Source of the DNA: CAVSRC01 sp963750065
Lineage (GTDB): Bacteria; Pseudomonadota; Alphaproteobacteria; Rhizobiales; Kaistiaceae
Reading direction: 5' to 3'
DNA: 64,000 nucleotides
Assembly (NCBI GenBank): GCA_963750065.1
Contig: CAVVPK010000012.1
Coordinates: forward strand, 186,001-250,000
A program made the position numbers and the translations under genes. Every line of letters starts with the position of its first letter. Position 1 is the stretch's first letter. This document shows, piece by piece, positions 20,592 to 29,418 of the stretch. The notes under the pieces were generated by a model. That model had not been told where the DNA came from and did no database searches. It saw only the letters and a program-made list of their open reading frames with translations.

Positions 20592-22031
20592 ATGACCGTC
20601 ATGGCAGCCAAGGCGCCGCCCTCACGCGGGGCGTGGGGCGCGGAAATCTCCGCTACGCTTGCGCTGGCCTGGCCGATCGTCCTGACCAACGTTGCCCAGG
20701 TCGGCCTGGCGACGACCGATGTGGTCATGATGGGTTGGCTGGGACCGAATGCGCTTGCCGCCGGCGCGCTGGCGGTCAACCTGAACTTCTTCTTCCTCAT
20801 CTTCGCCATCGGCGTGGTCACGGCGACAGCACCGCTGGTGGCGATCGAGCTCGGCCGTAACCGCCATTCGGTGCGCGACGTGCGCCGCACCGTGCGCCAG
20901 GGCTTCTGGACGGCGATCGTCATTGCCCTGCCGATCTGGGCGGTGCTCTGGCACGCCGAGGCGATCTTCCTGTTGCTCGGCCAGCAACCGGCGATCGCCG
21001 CCAAGGCGGCCTCCTATCTGCACACCTTCCAGTGGCAATTCCTGCCCTTCCTGTTCTACGCGATCCTGCGCAATTTCGTTTCGGCGCTGGAGCGCCCGCT
21101 GATGGCACTGTGGATCGGCGGCAGCGCGCTCATCGTCAATGCGGTCCTCGTGTGGACGCTGATGTTCGGCCATTTCGGCCTGCCGGCTCTGGGGCTGCCC
21201 GGCGCCGGCATCGCCACCACGCTCACCAATATCTACATGGCCGGCGGTCTGGCGCTGCTCATCAGCCGCGACCGGCGCTTCCGCCGTTACCACCTGTTCG
21301 GGCGCTTCTGGCGGCCCGACTGGTCGCGCTTCCGTGCCATTTGGAAGGTCGGCGTGCCGATCGGCGTGACGCTCGCCTTCGAATCCTCGACCTTCAACGC
21401 GGCGACCTTCCTCATGGGTCTGATCAGCGCCTCGGCGCTCGCCGCCCACGCCATCGCCATCCAGATCCCGTCGCTGACCTTCATGGTGCCGCTCGGCCTC
21501 GCCACCGCCGCGACCGTGCGCGTCGGCCGCGCCTACGGTGCCCGCGACGTCGAAGGCATCGCCCGCGCGGGATGGTCTGCCTACGGCACGGCGCTGGTCT
21601 ATGCCTGCGGCACCGCCACCCTGATCCTCGCCTTCCGCCACCAGCTCGTCGGCCTCTTCCTCGACTGGTCCAGCCCGACCGATGCCGCCGTCGCCGGCCT
21701 TGCCGCCTCCTATCTGGTCTGGGCCGGCATCTTCCAGATCGTCGACGGCGCCCAGGTGACCGGCGCCGGCATGCTGCGCGGCCTCGGCGATACGCGCGTG
21801 CCGATGTGGCTCGCCGGCCTCGGCTATTGGGGAGTCGGCCTGCCCGTCGCTCTCCTGCTCGGCTTCTGGATGCATCTCGCCGGCATCGGCATCTGGATCG
21901 GTCTGTCCTCCGGCCTCGCCGCGGCCGCAACGCTGATGACCACGCGCTGGATCATGCGCGAGCGCCTCGGCCTGACCCGGCGGGCGCCGCCGGATGAAGG
22001 CACGGCCAGGGCGGCGGCCGCATCCACCTGA
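20592..22031 (+). CDS. MATE family multidrug efflux transporter (NorM-like)
   Basis: This 479-aa inner-membrane antiporter has about twelve hydrophobic segments in two related halves. It should export cationic drugs or metabolites in exchange for Na+ or H+. Typical features are the N-terminal LAWPIVLTNVAQVGLATTDVVMMGWLG and the central VGVPIGVTLAFESSTF. The length matches NorM/MdtK. It is a monocistronic unit on the plus strand with 165 bases to the next small gene. The substrate cannot be told from sequence. Confidence 0.88.
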   Translation: MTVMAAKAPPSRGAWGAEISATLALAWPIVLTNVAQVGLATTDVVMMGWLGPNALAAGALAVNLNFFFLIFAIGVVTATAPLVAIELGRNRHSVRDVRRTVRQGFWTAIVIALPIWAVLWHAEAIFLLLGQQPAIAAKAASYLHTFQWQFLPFLFYAILRNFVSALERPLMALWIGGSALIVNAVLVWTLMFGHFGLPALGLPGAGIATTLTNIYMAGGLALLISRDRRFRRYHLFGRFWRPDWSRFRAIWKVGVPIGVTLAFESSTFNAATFLMGLISASALAAHAIAIQIPSLTFMVPLGLATAATVRVGRAYGARDVEGIARAGWSAYGTALVYACGTATLILAFRHQLVGLFLDWSSPTDAAVAGLAASYLVWAGIFQIVDGAQVTGAGMLRGLGDTRVPMWLAGLGYWGVGLPVALLLGFWMHLAGIGIWIGLSSGLAAAATLMTTRWIMRERLGLTRRAPPDEGTARAAAAST

Positions 22032-22196
22032 AACACACTGTTACAATCGAGCCGCAGTCGCGAAATACTGGGCTTACACGGCGATGGTGATCTCCGCGCC
22101 ATCGCATGGGGGAGCAAGTGCGTCATGCCTTGCACCGCGCGACACCCCGCTTCGGCGTTGGCCGGCGGGGGTCAACCTTTAACCGGAGACTACCCA

Positions 22197-22421
22197 ATGC
22201 TTCGCAAGATCGTCGCCGCCGCCGCGCTCACCACCGTCCTCGTCGCGCCGGCCTTCGCCGCCACGACCTACTACGTCGAGCAGAGCGCCAAGACCCACAA
22301 GTGCTCGGTGACCAGCCACAAGCCGAATGGCAAGACCTTCACGATGGTCGGCACGAGCACCTACAAGAGCAAGTCGGCCGCGACCGCGGCGATGAAGACC
22401 GACGCCGCCTGCAAGGCGTAA
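22197..22421 (+). CDS. Small secreted protein, hypothetical
   Basis: This 74-aa protein has a signal peptide (MLRKIVAAAALTTVLVAPAFA, cleavage near residue 22) and a short mature domain TTYYVEQSAKTHKCSVTSHK onward, with two cysteines that could form one disulfide. Lysine and alanine are abundant in the rest. Similar small periplasmic proteins are common in Hyphomicrobiales but have no known role. The ATG at 22197 is preceded by CCGGAGACTACCC, a good ribosome site, so the longer upstream frame is rejected. Confidence 0.7.
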   Translation: MLRKIVAAAALTTVLVAPAFAATTYYVEQSAKTHKCSVTSHKPNGKTFTMVGTSTYKSKSAATAAMKTDAACKA

Positions 22422-22439
22422 GGCCGATCTGACGTTGCG

Positions 22440-22470
22440 TCACGCGCCGACTGCCTCTGCCGGCGCGTGA
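22440..22470. terminator. Hairpin after the small secreted-protein gene
   Basis: Arms TCACGCGCCG (22440-22449) and CGGCGCGTGA (22461-22470) are a perfect 10-bp inverted repeat with an 11-base loop. There is no T-tract. It separates the small protein gene from the two-component system and may stabilise the short mRNA or end it. Confidence 0.4.
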
Positions 22471-22573
22471 TGCGGCTGCCCGAATTTCGCCGCGATCCGG
22501 GCCGAGCAGAATCGGCCTCCGGGCGCCGGCAATTCCTGACGGCATCACGTCCTCTTCCCGGGCGGGCATCACG

Positions 22574-23296
22574 GTGGGCGCCACGCCACAGCTTCTGATC
22601 GTCGACGACGACCGCGAAATCAGGGACCTGGTCTCACGCTTCTTCGTCAAGCACGGCTACCAGGTTGCCAGCGCCTCCGACGCGCGGACGATGGAGGCGG
22701 CGCTGGCGGCTGGCGGCATCGATCTCGTGATCCTCGACCTCATGCTGCCGGGCAAGAGCGGCCTGGAACTCTGCCGCGACCTGCGCGCCCACTCATCCGT
22801 TCCAATCCTGATGCTGACCGCCATGGGCGACGAGACCGACCGCATCGTCGGCCTCGAGATGGGCGCCGACGACTATATCGCCAAGCCCTTCAATCCACGT
22901 GAGCTTCTGGCGCGGGTGCGCGCCATCCTGCGCCGCACCAGCGCCGCCGCCACCATCGGCAAGCCGGCCGGCGCGCCCAAGCGCATGCGCTTTGCCGGCT
23001 GGTCGCTCGACCTCGGCCGCCGCCGGCTGGAGGCGCCCGACGGGCTCATCGTCGATCTCACCACCGGCGAATACGAGCTGCTTATCGCCTTTGCCGAGCG
23101 CCCGCAGCGCGTGCTCACCCGCAACCAGCTTCTCGACCTCGCCCGCGGCCGCGACGCCACCCCCTTCGACCGCTCGATCGACGTTCAGGTCAGCCGCATC
23201 CGCCGGAAGATCGAGGCCGACCCGAAGGCGCCGGAGATGATCGTGACCGTGCGCGGCGACGGCTACATGTTCACCCCGGAGGTCGAGCTGGCGTGA
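22574..23296 (+). CDS. OmpR-family two-component response regulator
   Basis: This 240-aa DNA-binding regulator has a receiver domain (residues 1-120) with the acidic pocket at Asp11-Asp13, the phosphorylation site Asp55 (LVILDLMLPG), the conserved Thr in MLTAMGD and the Lys of IAKPFNP. The C-terminal winged helix is residues 140-235 (DLTTGEYELLIAFAERPQRVLTRNQLL). It starts with GTG at 22574. Its TGA overlaps the GTG start of the kinase gene, so the pair is translationally coupled. Targets are unknown; the neighbouring cytochrome c gene is a candidate. Confidence 0.88.
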   Translation: MGATPQLLIVDDDREIRDLVSRFFVKHGYQVASASDARTMEAALAAGGIDLVILDLMLPGKSGLELCRDLRAHSSVPILMLTAMGDETDRIVGLEMGADDYIAKPFNPRELLARVRAILRRTSAAATIGKPAGAPKRMRFAGWSLDLGRRRLEAPDGLIVDLTTGEYELLIAFAERPQRVLTRNQLLDLARGRDATPFDRSIDVQVSRIRRKIEADPKAPEMIVTVRGDGYMFTPEVELA

Positions 23297-24729
23297 GACG
23301 GTTCCTGCCCGACAGCCTTGCCGCCTGGGCCCTGCTCATCGTCATCGGCGGGCTGGTCATCGCCGAGGTCGCCACGGTCGGCGTCATCCTGCAGAACCGT
23401 GCCCTCAACGCCCGCATGAACGTCTTCTTCCATCTGGCGGAGCGGGTGTCGTCGCTCTCTCGCGCGATCGCTTCCGAGCCGGTGCAAAGCCGCGCCGACC
23501 TCGCCGATGCCCTGTCGACGCCGACCTTGCAGGTCACCGTCGGCGTCAAGCCGATTGCCACCAGCAAGGGCGCGAGCGACGACGAGATTGCCGAACTTGA
23601 GGACGTGCTGCAGACGCGGCTCGGCGATTCCGGCGTCACCGAGGTCGATGTCGGACGCGGCCCGGTGGTCACCGATCCGGGCGCGGTTGCCGACCTGCCC
23701 GGCGACGACGCCGGGCCGGTGGAACGTTTCCTCTCCGATATCGAGGAGCGCTACGCCTTCGACGACGCCTATCTGGTCTCCGTGCAACTCGGCAACGGAA
23801 GTTGGGCCAATTTCACCGTGCCGGTGGCGCCCTCGCCGCGCCTGTGGTCGGACAACGCCATGCTGGCGACGATGGCGGTCATCGCTCTGGTGCTCGCCGG
23901 CTCGATCTGGGCATTGCGCCGCCTGACCGCCCCCTATGCGCTGCTCGCCAATGCGGCGGAGCGGCTCGGCCGCGACATCAACGCCGAATCGCTGCCCGAA
24001 AAGGGCCCACGCGAAGTGCGCGCCGCCGCCCACGCCTTCAACCTCATGCAAGCGCGGCTGCGCCGCTTCATCGGCGACCGCGACCAGTTGGTGGCCGCCA
24101 TCTCGCACGACCTCAGGACGCCGGTCACCCGGCTGCGGCTGAGGGCCGAGTTCGTCGAGGACGCCGATCAGCGCGCCCGCATGCTCGCCGATCTCGACGA
24201 CATCGAGGCGATGACCCGCTCGGTGCTCGCCTTCGCCAGCGACACCGCCCAGCCCGAGGCGCGCGAATCGATCGACCTGATCTCGCTCACCGAATCGCTG
24301 TGCAGCGACATGCCGCATGTCACCTTGACGCTTCCACCCGCCTTGCCGCCGCGCCTGAAGTGCCTGGCCGGGCCGGTCGGCTTGCGCCGCGCAATCGCCA
24401 ACCTGATCGACAATGCGGTGAAATACGGCAGCGTGGCCCGCGTTTCGCTCGTTGCCGACCCCGCCGCGATCCATATCGCGGTCGACGACGACGGCCCGGG
24501 CATCCCGCAGGAGGATGTGGAGGTTGTCTTCCGGCCGTTTTACCGGCTGGAGGCCTCGCGCAACCGCGAGACCGGCGGCGCTGGACTCGGCCTCACCATC
24601 GCCCGCTCCGTGGCCCGCGCCCACGGCGGCGACGTCATCCTCACCAACCGCCCGGGCGGCGGGCTGACCGCCGAGATCGTCCTGCCCGTCGCAGTGCCGG
24701 CGGACGTGCCGGCAATTTCCGAACCTTGA
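23293..24729 (+). CDS. Sensor histidine kinase (EnvZ-like)
   Basis: This 478-aa membrane kinase partners the OmpR-type regulator upstream. One membrane segment is at about residues 10-35, a periplasmic sensor region of about 160 residues follows, and a second segment is near 195-215 (LATMAVIALVLAGSIWAL). After a HAMP domain comes the H-box with phospho-acceptor His272 (AAISHDLRTP), then the N-box (NLIDNAVKYG) and the G-boxes DDDGPGIP and GAGLGL. All kinase motifs are intact. The GTG start overlaps the previous stop codon. The stimulus is unknown. Confidence 0.88.
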   Translation: MRRFLPDSLAAWALLIVIGGLVIAEVATVGVILQNRALNARMNVFFHLAERVSSLSRAIASEPVQSRADLADALSTPTLQVTVGVKPIATSKGASDDEIAELEDVLQTRLGDSGVTEVDVGRGPVVTDPGAVADLPGDDAGPVERFLSDIEERYAFDDAYLVSVQLGNGSWANFTVPVAPSPRLWSDNAMLATMAVIALVLAGSIWALRRLTAPYALLANAAERLGRDINAESLPEKGPREVRAAAHAFNLMQARLRRFIGDRDQLVAAISHDLRTPVTRLRLRAEFVEDADQRARMLADLDDIEAMTRSVLAFASDTAQPEARESIDLISLTESLCSDMPHVTLTLPPALPPRLKCLAGPVGLRRAIANLIDNAVKYGSVARVSLVADPAAIHIAVDDDGPGIPQEDVEVVFRPFYRLEASRNRETGGAGLGLTIARSVARAHGGDVILTNRPGGGLTAEIVLPVAVPADVPAISEP

Positions 24730-24782
24730 CCGTGACCTCGGTCACAGCTTGCCGCATCGCCCGGGTCTAGCGTCCGCTGCTC

Positions 24783-24802
24783 GCACGGCCGAATGGCCGT
24801 GC
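24783..24802 (+). terminator. Hairpin between histidine kinase and cytochrome c genes
   Basis: The arms GCACGGCC (24783-24790) and GGCCGTGC (24795-24802) form a perfect 8-bp stem with a GAAT loop, followed by CTTTG. It may end the two-component operon or lie in the leader of the cytochrome gene; the strong ribosome site GGAGGGGAAG follows 8 bases later. Confidence 0.42.
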
Positions 24803-24823
24803 CTTTGCAAGGAGGGGAAGAAG

Positions 24824-25303
24824 ATGCGTCTGTCACTTCTGTTGGCAGTTGCGTGCCTGTCGGCAGTTCCGCTGGCCGCCCAGGCTGCGTCCGGCGATAT
24901 TTCGGTGGAGCGCGGCCGTCAGGTGTCGATCATCGGCGGCTGCAACGACTGCCACACCGCCGGCTACAACAAATCACAGGGCCAGATCGACCCGGCCAAG
25001 GCGCTGAAAGGGACGGCGATCGGCTGGATGGGGCCATGGGGCACGACCTACCCGGCCAATATCCGGCTCAAGCTGAAGGACATGAGCGAGGACGATTTTG
25101 TCAAATACGCCCAGACCTTCACCGCGCGGCCGCCGATGCCCTACTACAACGTCCATGCCATGGACGAGAGCGACCTGCGCTCGCTCTATCGCTACGTCAA
25201 ATCGCTGGGCGACCCCGGCGAGGCGATGCCGGACTATGTCCCGCCCGGCCAGGAGCCCAAGACGCCCTATTATGTGGCGGCTCCGCCCACCATGCCGAAG
25301 TAG
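24824..25303 (+). CDS. Periplasmic monoheme cytochrome c
   Basis: This 159-aa exported protein has a signal peptide at about residues 1-22 (LLLAVACLSAVPLAAQAA). A single heme-binding motif CNDCH lies near residue 45, and a likely distal Met is in the ARPPMPYYNVHAMDESDLRSLYRYVKSLG region, which is the usual cytochrome c C-terminal helix. It resembles the small cytochromes and the cytochrome subunits linked to alcohol or aldehyde dehydrogenases. No partner dehydrogenase is in the window. The ATG at 24824 follows AAGGAGGGGAAGAAG, an excellent ribosome site. Confidence 0.85.
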   Translation: MRLSLLLAVACLSAVPLAAQAASGDISVERGRQVSIIGGCNDCHTAGYNKSQGQIDPAKALKGTAIGWMGPWGTTYPANIRLKLKDMSEDDFVKYAQTFTARPPMPYYNVHAMDESDLRSLYRYVKSLGDPGEAMPDYVPPGQEPKTPYYVAAPPTMPK

Positions 25304-25332
25304 GCGCACGCGCGCTGAAAGAAAGGCTCTCG

Positions 25333-25357
25333 AGCCCGGCCCGACGGCCGGGCTTTT
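25333..25357. terminator. Intrinsic terminator, probably bidirectional
   Basis: The perfect 9-bp arms AGCCCGGCC (25333-25341) and GGCCGGGCT (25346-25354) have a CGAC loop and are followed by a T-run. It sits between the end of the plus-strand cytochrome gene and the end of the minus-strand export operon. Confidence 0.82.
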
Positions 25358-25360
25358 AAT

Positions 25361-26479
25361 TCAGGTCAGCCGGTTGCGGAACATCCACGCCGCGATCGGC
25401 AGCGTCACCACCGCGATGACCACCATCGGCCACAGATCGCCGACAAGCTGGGCCAGTCCGGTGCCCTCCAGATAGACCCGGCGCGTGATGTCGAGGGCAT
25501 AGCGCAGCGGGTCGATCAGCGTGATCCACTGGAACGCGTCCGGCATGTTGGCGATCGGCGTCGCCAGGCCGGAGAGCAGGATGAAGGGCATCAGCAGGAC
25601 GAAGGAGAACAGCATCGCCTGCTGCATGTTGGCCACCAGCGAGGAGACGAAGAGCCCGATGCCGACCGCGGCGATGACGAACAGGACGAGGCCGCTGTAA
25701 AGCGTGATCAGCGATCCGGCGAAGGGAATCTGGAACCACAGCTCCGCCACCAGGAAGATGATGGTCGCCTGGATCAGGCCGACCACGGTCGAGGGCAGGG
25801 CCTTGCCGAGCATGATCTCGGACGGACGGATGGGGGTGACCAGCAACTGGTCGAAGGTGCCGTCCTCGCGTTCGCGCGCCACCGATAACGCCGTCAGCAT
25901 CAGCACCTGCAGCAGCGTGATGGTGCCGATCAGGCCGGGGATCATGTTCCAGCTCGTCTCGAGATTGCCGTTGTACCAGGCGCGTACGCTCACCTTGAGC
26001 GGCGGATCGGTGAGGCCGTGCGCCGCCCGCCAGTCGGCGTTGAAGCTGTCGACGATGCTGTTGACGTAACCGACGGCCGTGCCGCCGGTGTTGGAATTGC
26101 GCCCGTCGACGATGATCTGGACATCGGCCGACTGGCCGGCGGCGAGACGGCGCTGGAAATCGGGACCAATGCGCACGACCAGCAGCGCGTCGCGATTGTC
26201 GATCAGCCGGGCGATGTCCGCCGCGCGGTCGATCGTGGCGATGCGCTGGAACACGCCGGAGCCATCGAAACGCGCCAGGAGGTCGCTCGCGGCAGCGCCG
26301 TGATCCTCGTCATAGACCGCATAGGGGGCGTGATTGAGGTCGAAGGTGGCGGCATAGCCGAACAGGAACGACTGCAACAGCGGCGGCAGGATGAGGATGA
26401 TGCGGCTGCGCGGGTCGCGCAGCAGTGCCAGCACTTCCTTGCGGATGAGGCTCACGATGCGCAGCAGGCTGTCTTTCAT
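25361..26479 (-). CDS. ybhR: ABC-2 type transporter permease (YbhR-like)
   Basis: This 372-aa inner-membrane permease has the ABC-2 plan: one N-terminal membrane segment (ILPPLLQSFLFGYAATF, about residues 28-45), a large periplasmic domain, and five segments in the C-terminal half. It is the last gene of a minus-strand operon in the order regulator, adaptor, tandem ATPase, permease, permease, matching E. coli cecR-ybhGFSR. That system is known for export linked to chloramphenicol and cephalosporin tolerance. Its length (E. coli YbhR is about 368 aa) and order support this name over a generic export permease. Confidence 0.82.
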   Translation of the reverse strand: MKDSLLRIVSLIRKEVLALLRDPRSRIILILPPLLQSFLFGYAATFDLNHAPYAVYDEDHGAAASDLLARFDGSGVFQRIATIDRAADIARLIDNRDALLVVRIGPDFQRRLAAGQSADVQIIVDGRNSNTGGTAVGYVNSIVDSFNADWRAAHGLTDPPLKVSVRAWYNGNLETSWNMIPGLIGTITLLQVLMLTALSVAREREDGTFDQLLVTPIRPSEIMLGKALPSTVVGLIQATIIFLVAELWFQIPFAGSLITLYSGLVLFVIAAVGIGLFVSSLVANMQQAMLFSFVLLMPFILLSGLATPIANMPDAFQWITLIDPLRYALDITRRVYLEGTGLAQLVGDLWPMVVIAVVTLPIAAWMFRNRLT

Positions 26480-26488
26480 GGCGTGACC

Positions 26489-27670
26489 TCAGGCGAGTTT
26501 CTTGCGCGTCGCGCGATGGGTGGCGGCAAGCAGGATGAACGCCATCAACGCCAGCACCGCCGCGTTGGGCAGGATGACGCCCCAGATATCGCCGGCCAGG
26601 AAGATCGTCTGCAGCAGGGTGACGAAGTAGCGGGCCGGCAGGATGTAGGTGAAGATCTGCAAGGCAACCGGCATGGAGCGGATGTCGAACAGGAAGCCGG
26701 AGAGCAGCATCGCCGGCAGGAAAGAGGCGATCAGCGCCACCTGCGAGGCAACGAACTGGCTCTTGGTGACCGAGGAAATGAACAGGCCGAAGCCGACCGA
26801 AACCAGCATGTAGATCATGGACACGCCGGTCAGCACGATGAGCGAGCCGCGCAACGGCACGCGGAACAGGACCTCGGCCGCCACCACGCAGAGCGTGAAG
26901 CCAATCATGCCGAGGCCGAAATAGGGCACGATCTTGCCAAGCAGGATCTCGTTGACATGCACCGGCGTGACGAAGATCGCCTCCAACGTTCCCCGTTCCC
27001 ATTCGCGCGCCATGACCAGCGCTGTAAGAAAGGCGCCGACCAGGGTCATGATCAGCACGATCAGGCCGGGAACCAGGAAATAGTGGCTGTCGCCGTTCTG
27101 GTTGTACCAGATGCGGCTGTTGAGCATGACCGGGCCATTGCCGGCGACCGGGTTGCCTTCCGCCTTGAGCCGCTGCGCGGCCATGCCGATGGCGCCCAGC
27201 GTGTAGGCCTGGATGATGCGTGCGGTGTTGGCGTCGGTGCCGTGCAGCAGCACCTGCACATCGGCGCTGCCGGCGGAAACGTTGCGGGCGAAGTTGTCGC
27301 GGAGATGCACGATGCCGTCCACTTCATGGGCGCGCATCAGCTTTTCCGCCTCAGCCATGGAGGTCACCGTCTGCGCGTCGAAATAGGGCGACAGGCGGAA
27401 GCCGGCGGCGACCTCGTTGGCCATCGCCGAGGGCTGCTCGATCACCAGGGCCATCGGCGCATTCCTGACGTCGAGCGACAGCGCATAGCCGAACAGCAGG
27501 ATGAGGATCACCGGCATGACGATGCCAAGCGCGATCGAACTCGGGTCGCGCATAATCTGGCGGCTTTCCTTGACGACCAAGGCGCGCACGCGCCGCGCCG
27601 CCCCGGCACGGTGGGTGGCCGCACGGGTAGCGGCCTCGGATGGGGAAGCCGAGAGGGCCGCGTCGCTCAT
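26489..27670 (-). CDS. ybhS: ABC-2 type transporter permease (YbhS-like)
   Basis: This 393-aa permease is paralogous to the next gene, with the first membrane segment near residues 45-65 (IALGIVMPVILILLFGYAL), a periplasmic domain, and a cluster of segments after residue 200. The start at 27670 overlaps the stop of the ATPase gene in an ATGA arrangement; a longer upstream reading frame lies entirely inside the ATPase gene and is rejected. The first 25 residues are polar and alanine-rich. It should form a heterodimeric channel with the YbhR-like subunit. Confidence 0.83.
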   Translation of the reverse strand: MSDAALSASPSEAATRAATHRAGAARRVRALVVKESRQIMRDPSSIALGIVMPVILILLFGYALSLDVRNAPMALVIEQPSAMANEVAAGFRLSPYFDAQTVTSMAEAEKLMRAHEVDGIVHLRDNFARNVSAGSADVQVLLHGTDANTARIIQAYTLGAIGMAAQRLKAEGNPVAGNGPVMLNSRIWYNQNGDSHYFLVPGLIVLIMTLVGAFLTALVMAREWERGTLEAIFVTPVHVNEILLGKIVPYFGLGMIGFTLCVVAAEVLFRVPLRGSLIVLTGVSMIYMLVSVGFGLFISSVTKSQFVASQVALIASFLPAMLLSGFLFDIRSMPVALQIFTYILPARYFVTLLQTIFLAGDIWGVILPNAAVLALMAFILLAATHRATRKKLA

Positions 27671-29418
27671 GCCGCGCTCCTCTCGCCGGGGCGGCCGTGC
27701 TCGCGGCGCGCCTCCTCGACGATGGCGATGAAGGCATCCTCCATGGAAGGCTCGCGATCCTCTTCGGCCGGCGCGCGGGCGCGGATTTCGGCCGGCGTGC
27801 CGCGGGCGAGCACCTGGCCGGCATCGAGGATGACGACGCGGTCGCAGTATTCGGCCTCTTCCATGAAATGGGTGGTGACGATGACGGTGACGCCTTCCGC
27901 GGCCAGCGCGGTGATGCGCCGCCAGAACTCGCGCCGGGCAAGCGGGTCGGCGCCGCTGGTCGGCTCGTCGAGGAACAGGATCTCCGGCTCGTGAATGAGG
28001 GCTGCGGCCATGGCCAGGCGCTGCTTGTAGCCGCCCGGCAATTGCCCGCTGGCGAGCTTCGCCAGTGGCAAGAGTTCGAACTGCTCCATCGCCCAGGCGA
28101 TGCGCTCCGCCCGGCGCTTGCCGGAAAGGCCATAAGCGCCCGCGAAGAACTCCAAATTCTGGGTCACCGAGAGCTGGCCGTAGAGGGAGAACTTCTGCGC
28201 CACATAGCCGATGCGCTGGCGGGCCGACGCCCGCGCCGTCCTCAGATCGACGCCGGCGACGCGGAGCGCGCCGCTGGAAGCCGGCAAGAGGCCGCACAGC
28301 ATGCGGAAGGTGGTGGTCTTGCCGGCGCCGTTGGGGCCTAGCAGGCCGAAGATCTCGCCGGTCTTGACGGCGAAACTGATGTGGTCGACGGCGGTGAACT
28401 TGCCGAACTGGCGCACGAGATCGCTGACTTCGACGACGGTTTCGCCGTCATGCCGCTCGGCCGGATGGCCGAGCGTCAGCGAGGCTGCCTTGCCGGCCTG
28501 CACGGCCTTGTGCAGCAGCACCATGAAGCCGTCCTCGTAGCGCGGCTTGACGGCGGTCGCGTCGACACCGGCAAGGTCGCCGCTGTCCGCCTTGACCAGT
28601 CGCACGCGGCCGCCCTGCGGCACCGCGTCGGTGACATTGGGGTCGTCGAGGAGGCGCGCCTGCAGCAGCCGCGCAGGCTCGCCCTCCGGCGGCGTGGCGA
28701 GGAAGGAGCGACCCGCCGCGACCTCGGTGATCGCGTTGGGCGGCCCTTGCGCCAGCACCGTGCCGTCATGCATGACCACCGTGTGCTTGCAGCGCTCCGC
28801 CTCGTCCAGATAGGAGGTGCTGATCAGCACAGTCAGGCCCTGGTCGTTGACCAGATGCAGGATGATCTCCCACAGCTCGCGGCGCGACAGCGGATCGACG
28901 CCGACCGTGGGTTCGTCGAGGAGGAGGAGGTCGGGCGCACGCACCAGCGTACAGGCGAGGCCGAGCTTCTGCTTCATGCCGCCGGAGAGACGCCCGGCCA
29001 GCCGCTTGCTGAACGGCCCGAGCGCGGTCATCTCCATGAGCTGCGGATAGACCGTGCGGCGCTCTTTGGCTGTGACGCCGTGGAGATCGGCGTAAAGGTC
29101 GAGATTCTCCTGAACGCTGAGGTCCTCGTAGAGCCCGAACTTCTGGGGCATGTAGCCGAGCCGATCCTGGACCGCCTGCGGGTCGTGGGCGATGTCGATG
29201 CCAAGCACATGCAGGTCGCCTTTGTCCGCCGTCATCAAACCGGCGATCAGCCGGATGAGCGTCGTCTTGCCGGCGCCGTCGGGTCCGACCAGCGCCGTCA
29301 GCCCGCCATGCTCGACCGTGAGCGCGACATCGTCGAGCGCGGTGACAATCTCGCCGCCGGCGCGCTTGAACAGCTTGCGGATGCCGCGGCCTTCTATGAC
29401 GGGGGCGGGGGCGGTCAT
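27667..29418 (-). CDS. ybhF: Tandem ABC ATPase of an exporter (YbhF-like)
   Basis: This 583-aa protein contains two complete nucleotide-binding domains. Domain 1 (about residues 8-235) has Walker A GPDGAGKTT and signature LSGGMKQK. Domain 2 (about 335-560) has Walker A GPNGAGKTT, signature-region LPGGYKQR and LFLDEPTSGADP. In the second domain the usual LSGGQ is replaced by LPGGY, a deviation worth noting. E. coli YbhF has the same architecture and about 578 aa. The start at 29418 overlaps the adaptor stop by four bases. It energises the YbhS/YbhR permeases. Confidence 0.85.
   Translation of the reverse strand: MTAPAPVIEGRGIRKLFKRAGGEIVTALDDVALTVEHGGLTALVGPDGAGKTTLIRLIAGLMTADKGDLHVLGIDIAHDPQAVQDRLGYMPQKFGLYEDLSVQENLDLYADLHGVTAKERRTVYPQLMEMTALGPFSKRLAGRLSGGMKQKLGLACTLVRAPDLLLLDEPTVGVDPLSRRELWEIILHLVNDQGLTVLISTSYLDEAERCKHTVVMHDGTVLAQGPPNAITEVAAGRSFLATPPEGEPARLLQARLLDDPNVTDAVPQGGRVRLVKADSGDLAGVDATAVKPRYEDGFMVLLHKAVQAGKAASLTLGHPAERHDGETVVEVSDLVRQFGKFTAVDHISFAVKTGEIFGLLGPNGAGKTTTFRMLCGLLPASSGALRVAGVDLRTARASARQRIGYVAQKFSLYGQLSVTQNLEFFAGAYGLSGKRRAERIAWAMEQFELLPLAKLASGQLPGGYKQRLAMAAALIHEPEILFLDEPTSGADPLARREFWRRITALAAEGVTVIVTTHFMEEAEYCDRVVILDAGQVLARGTPAEIRARAPAEEDREPSMEDAFIAIVEEARREHGRPGERSAA

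Noticed and set aside
26018..27994. Long plus-strand frame of 658 codons
   Set aside because: Antisense to the intact ABC-2 permease genes; composition is that of a shadow frame.
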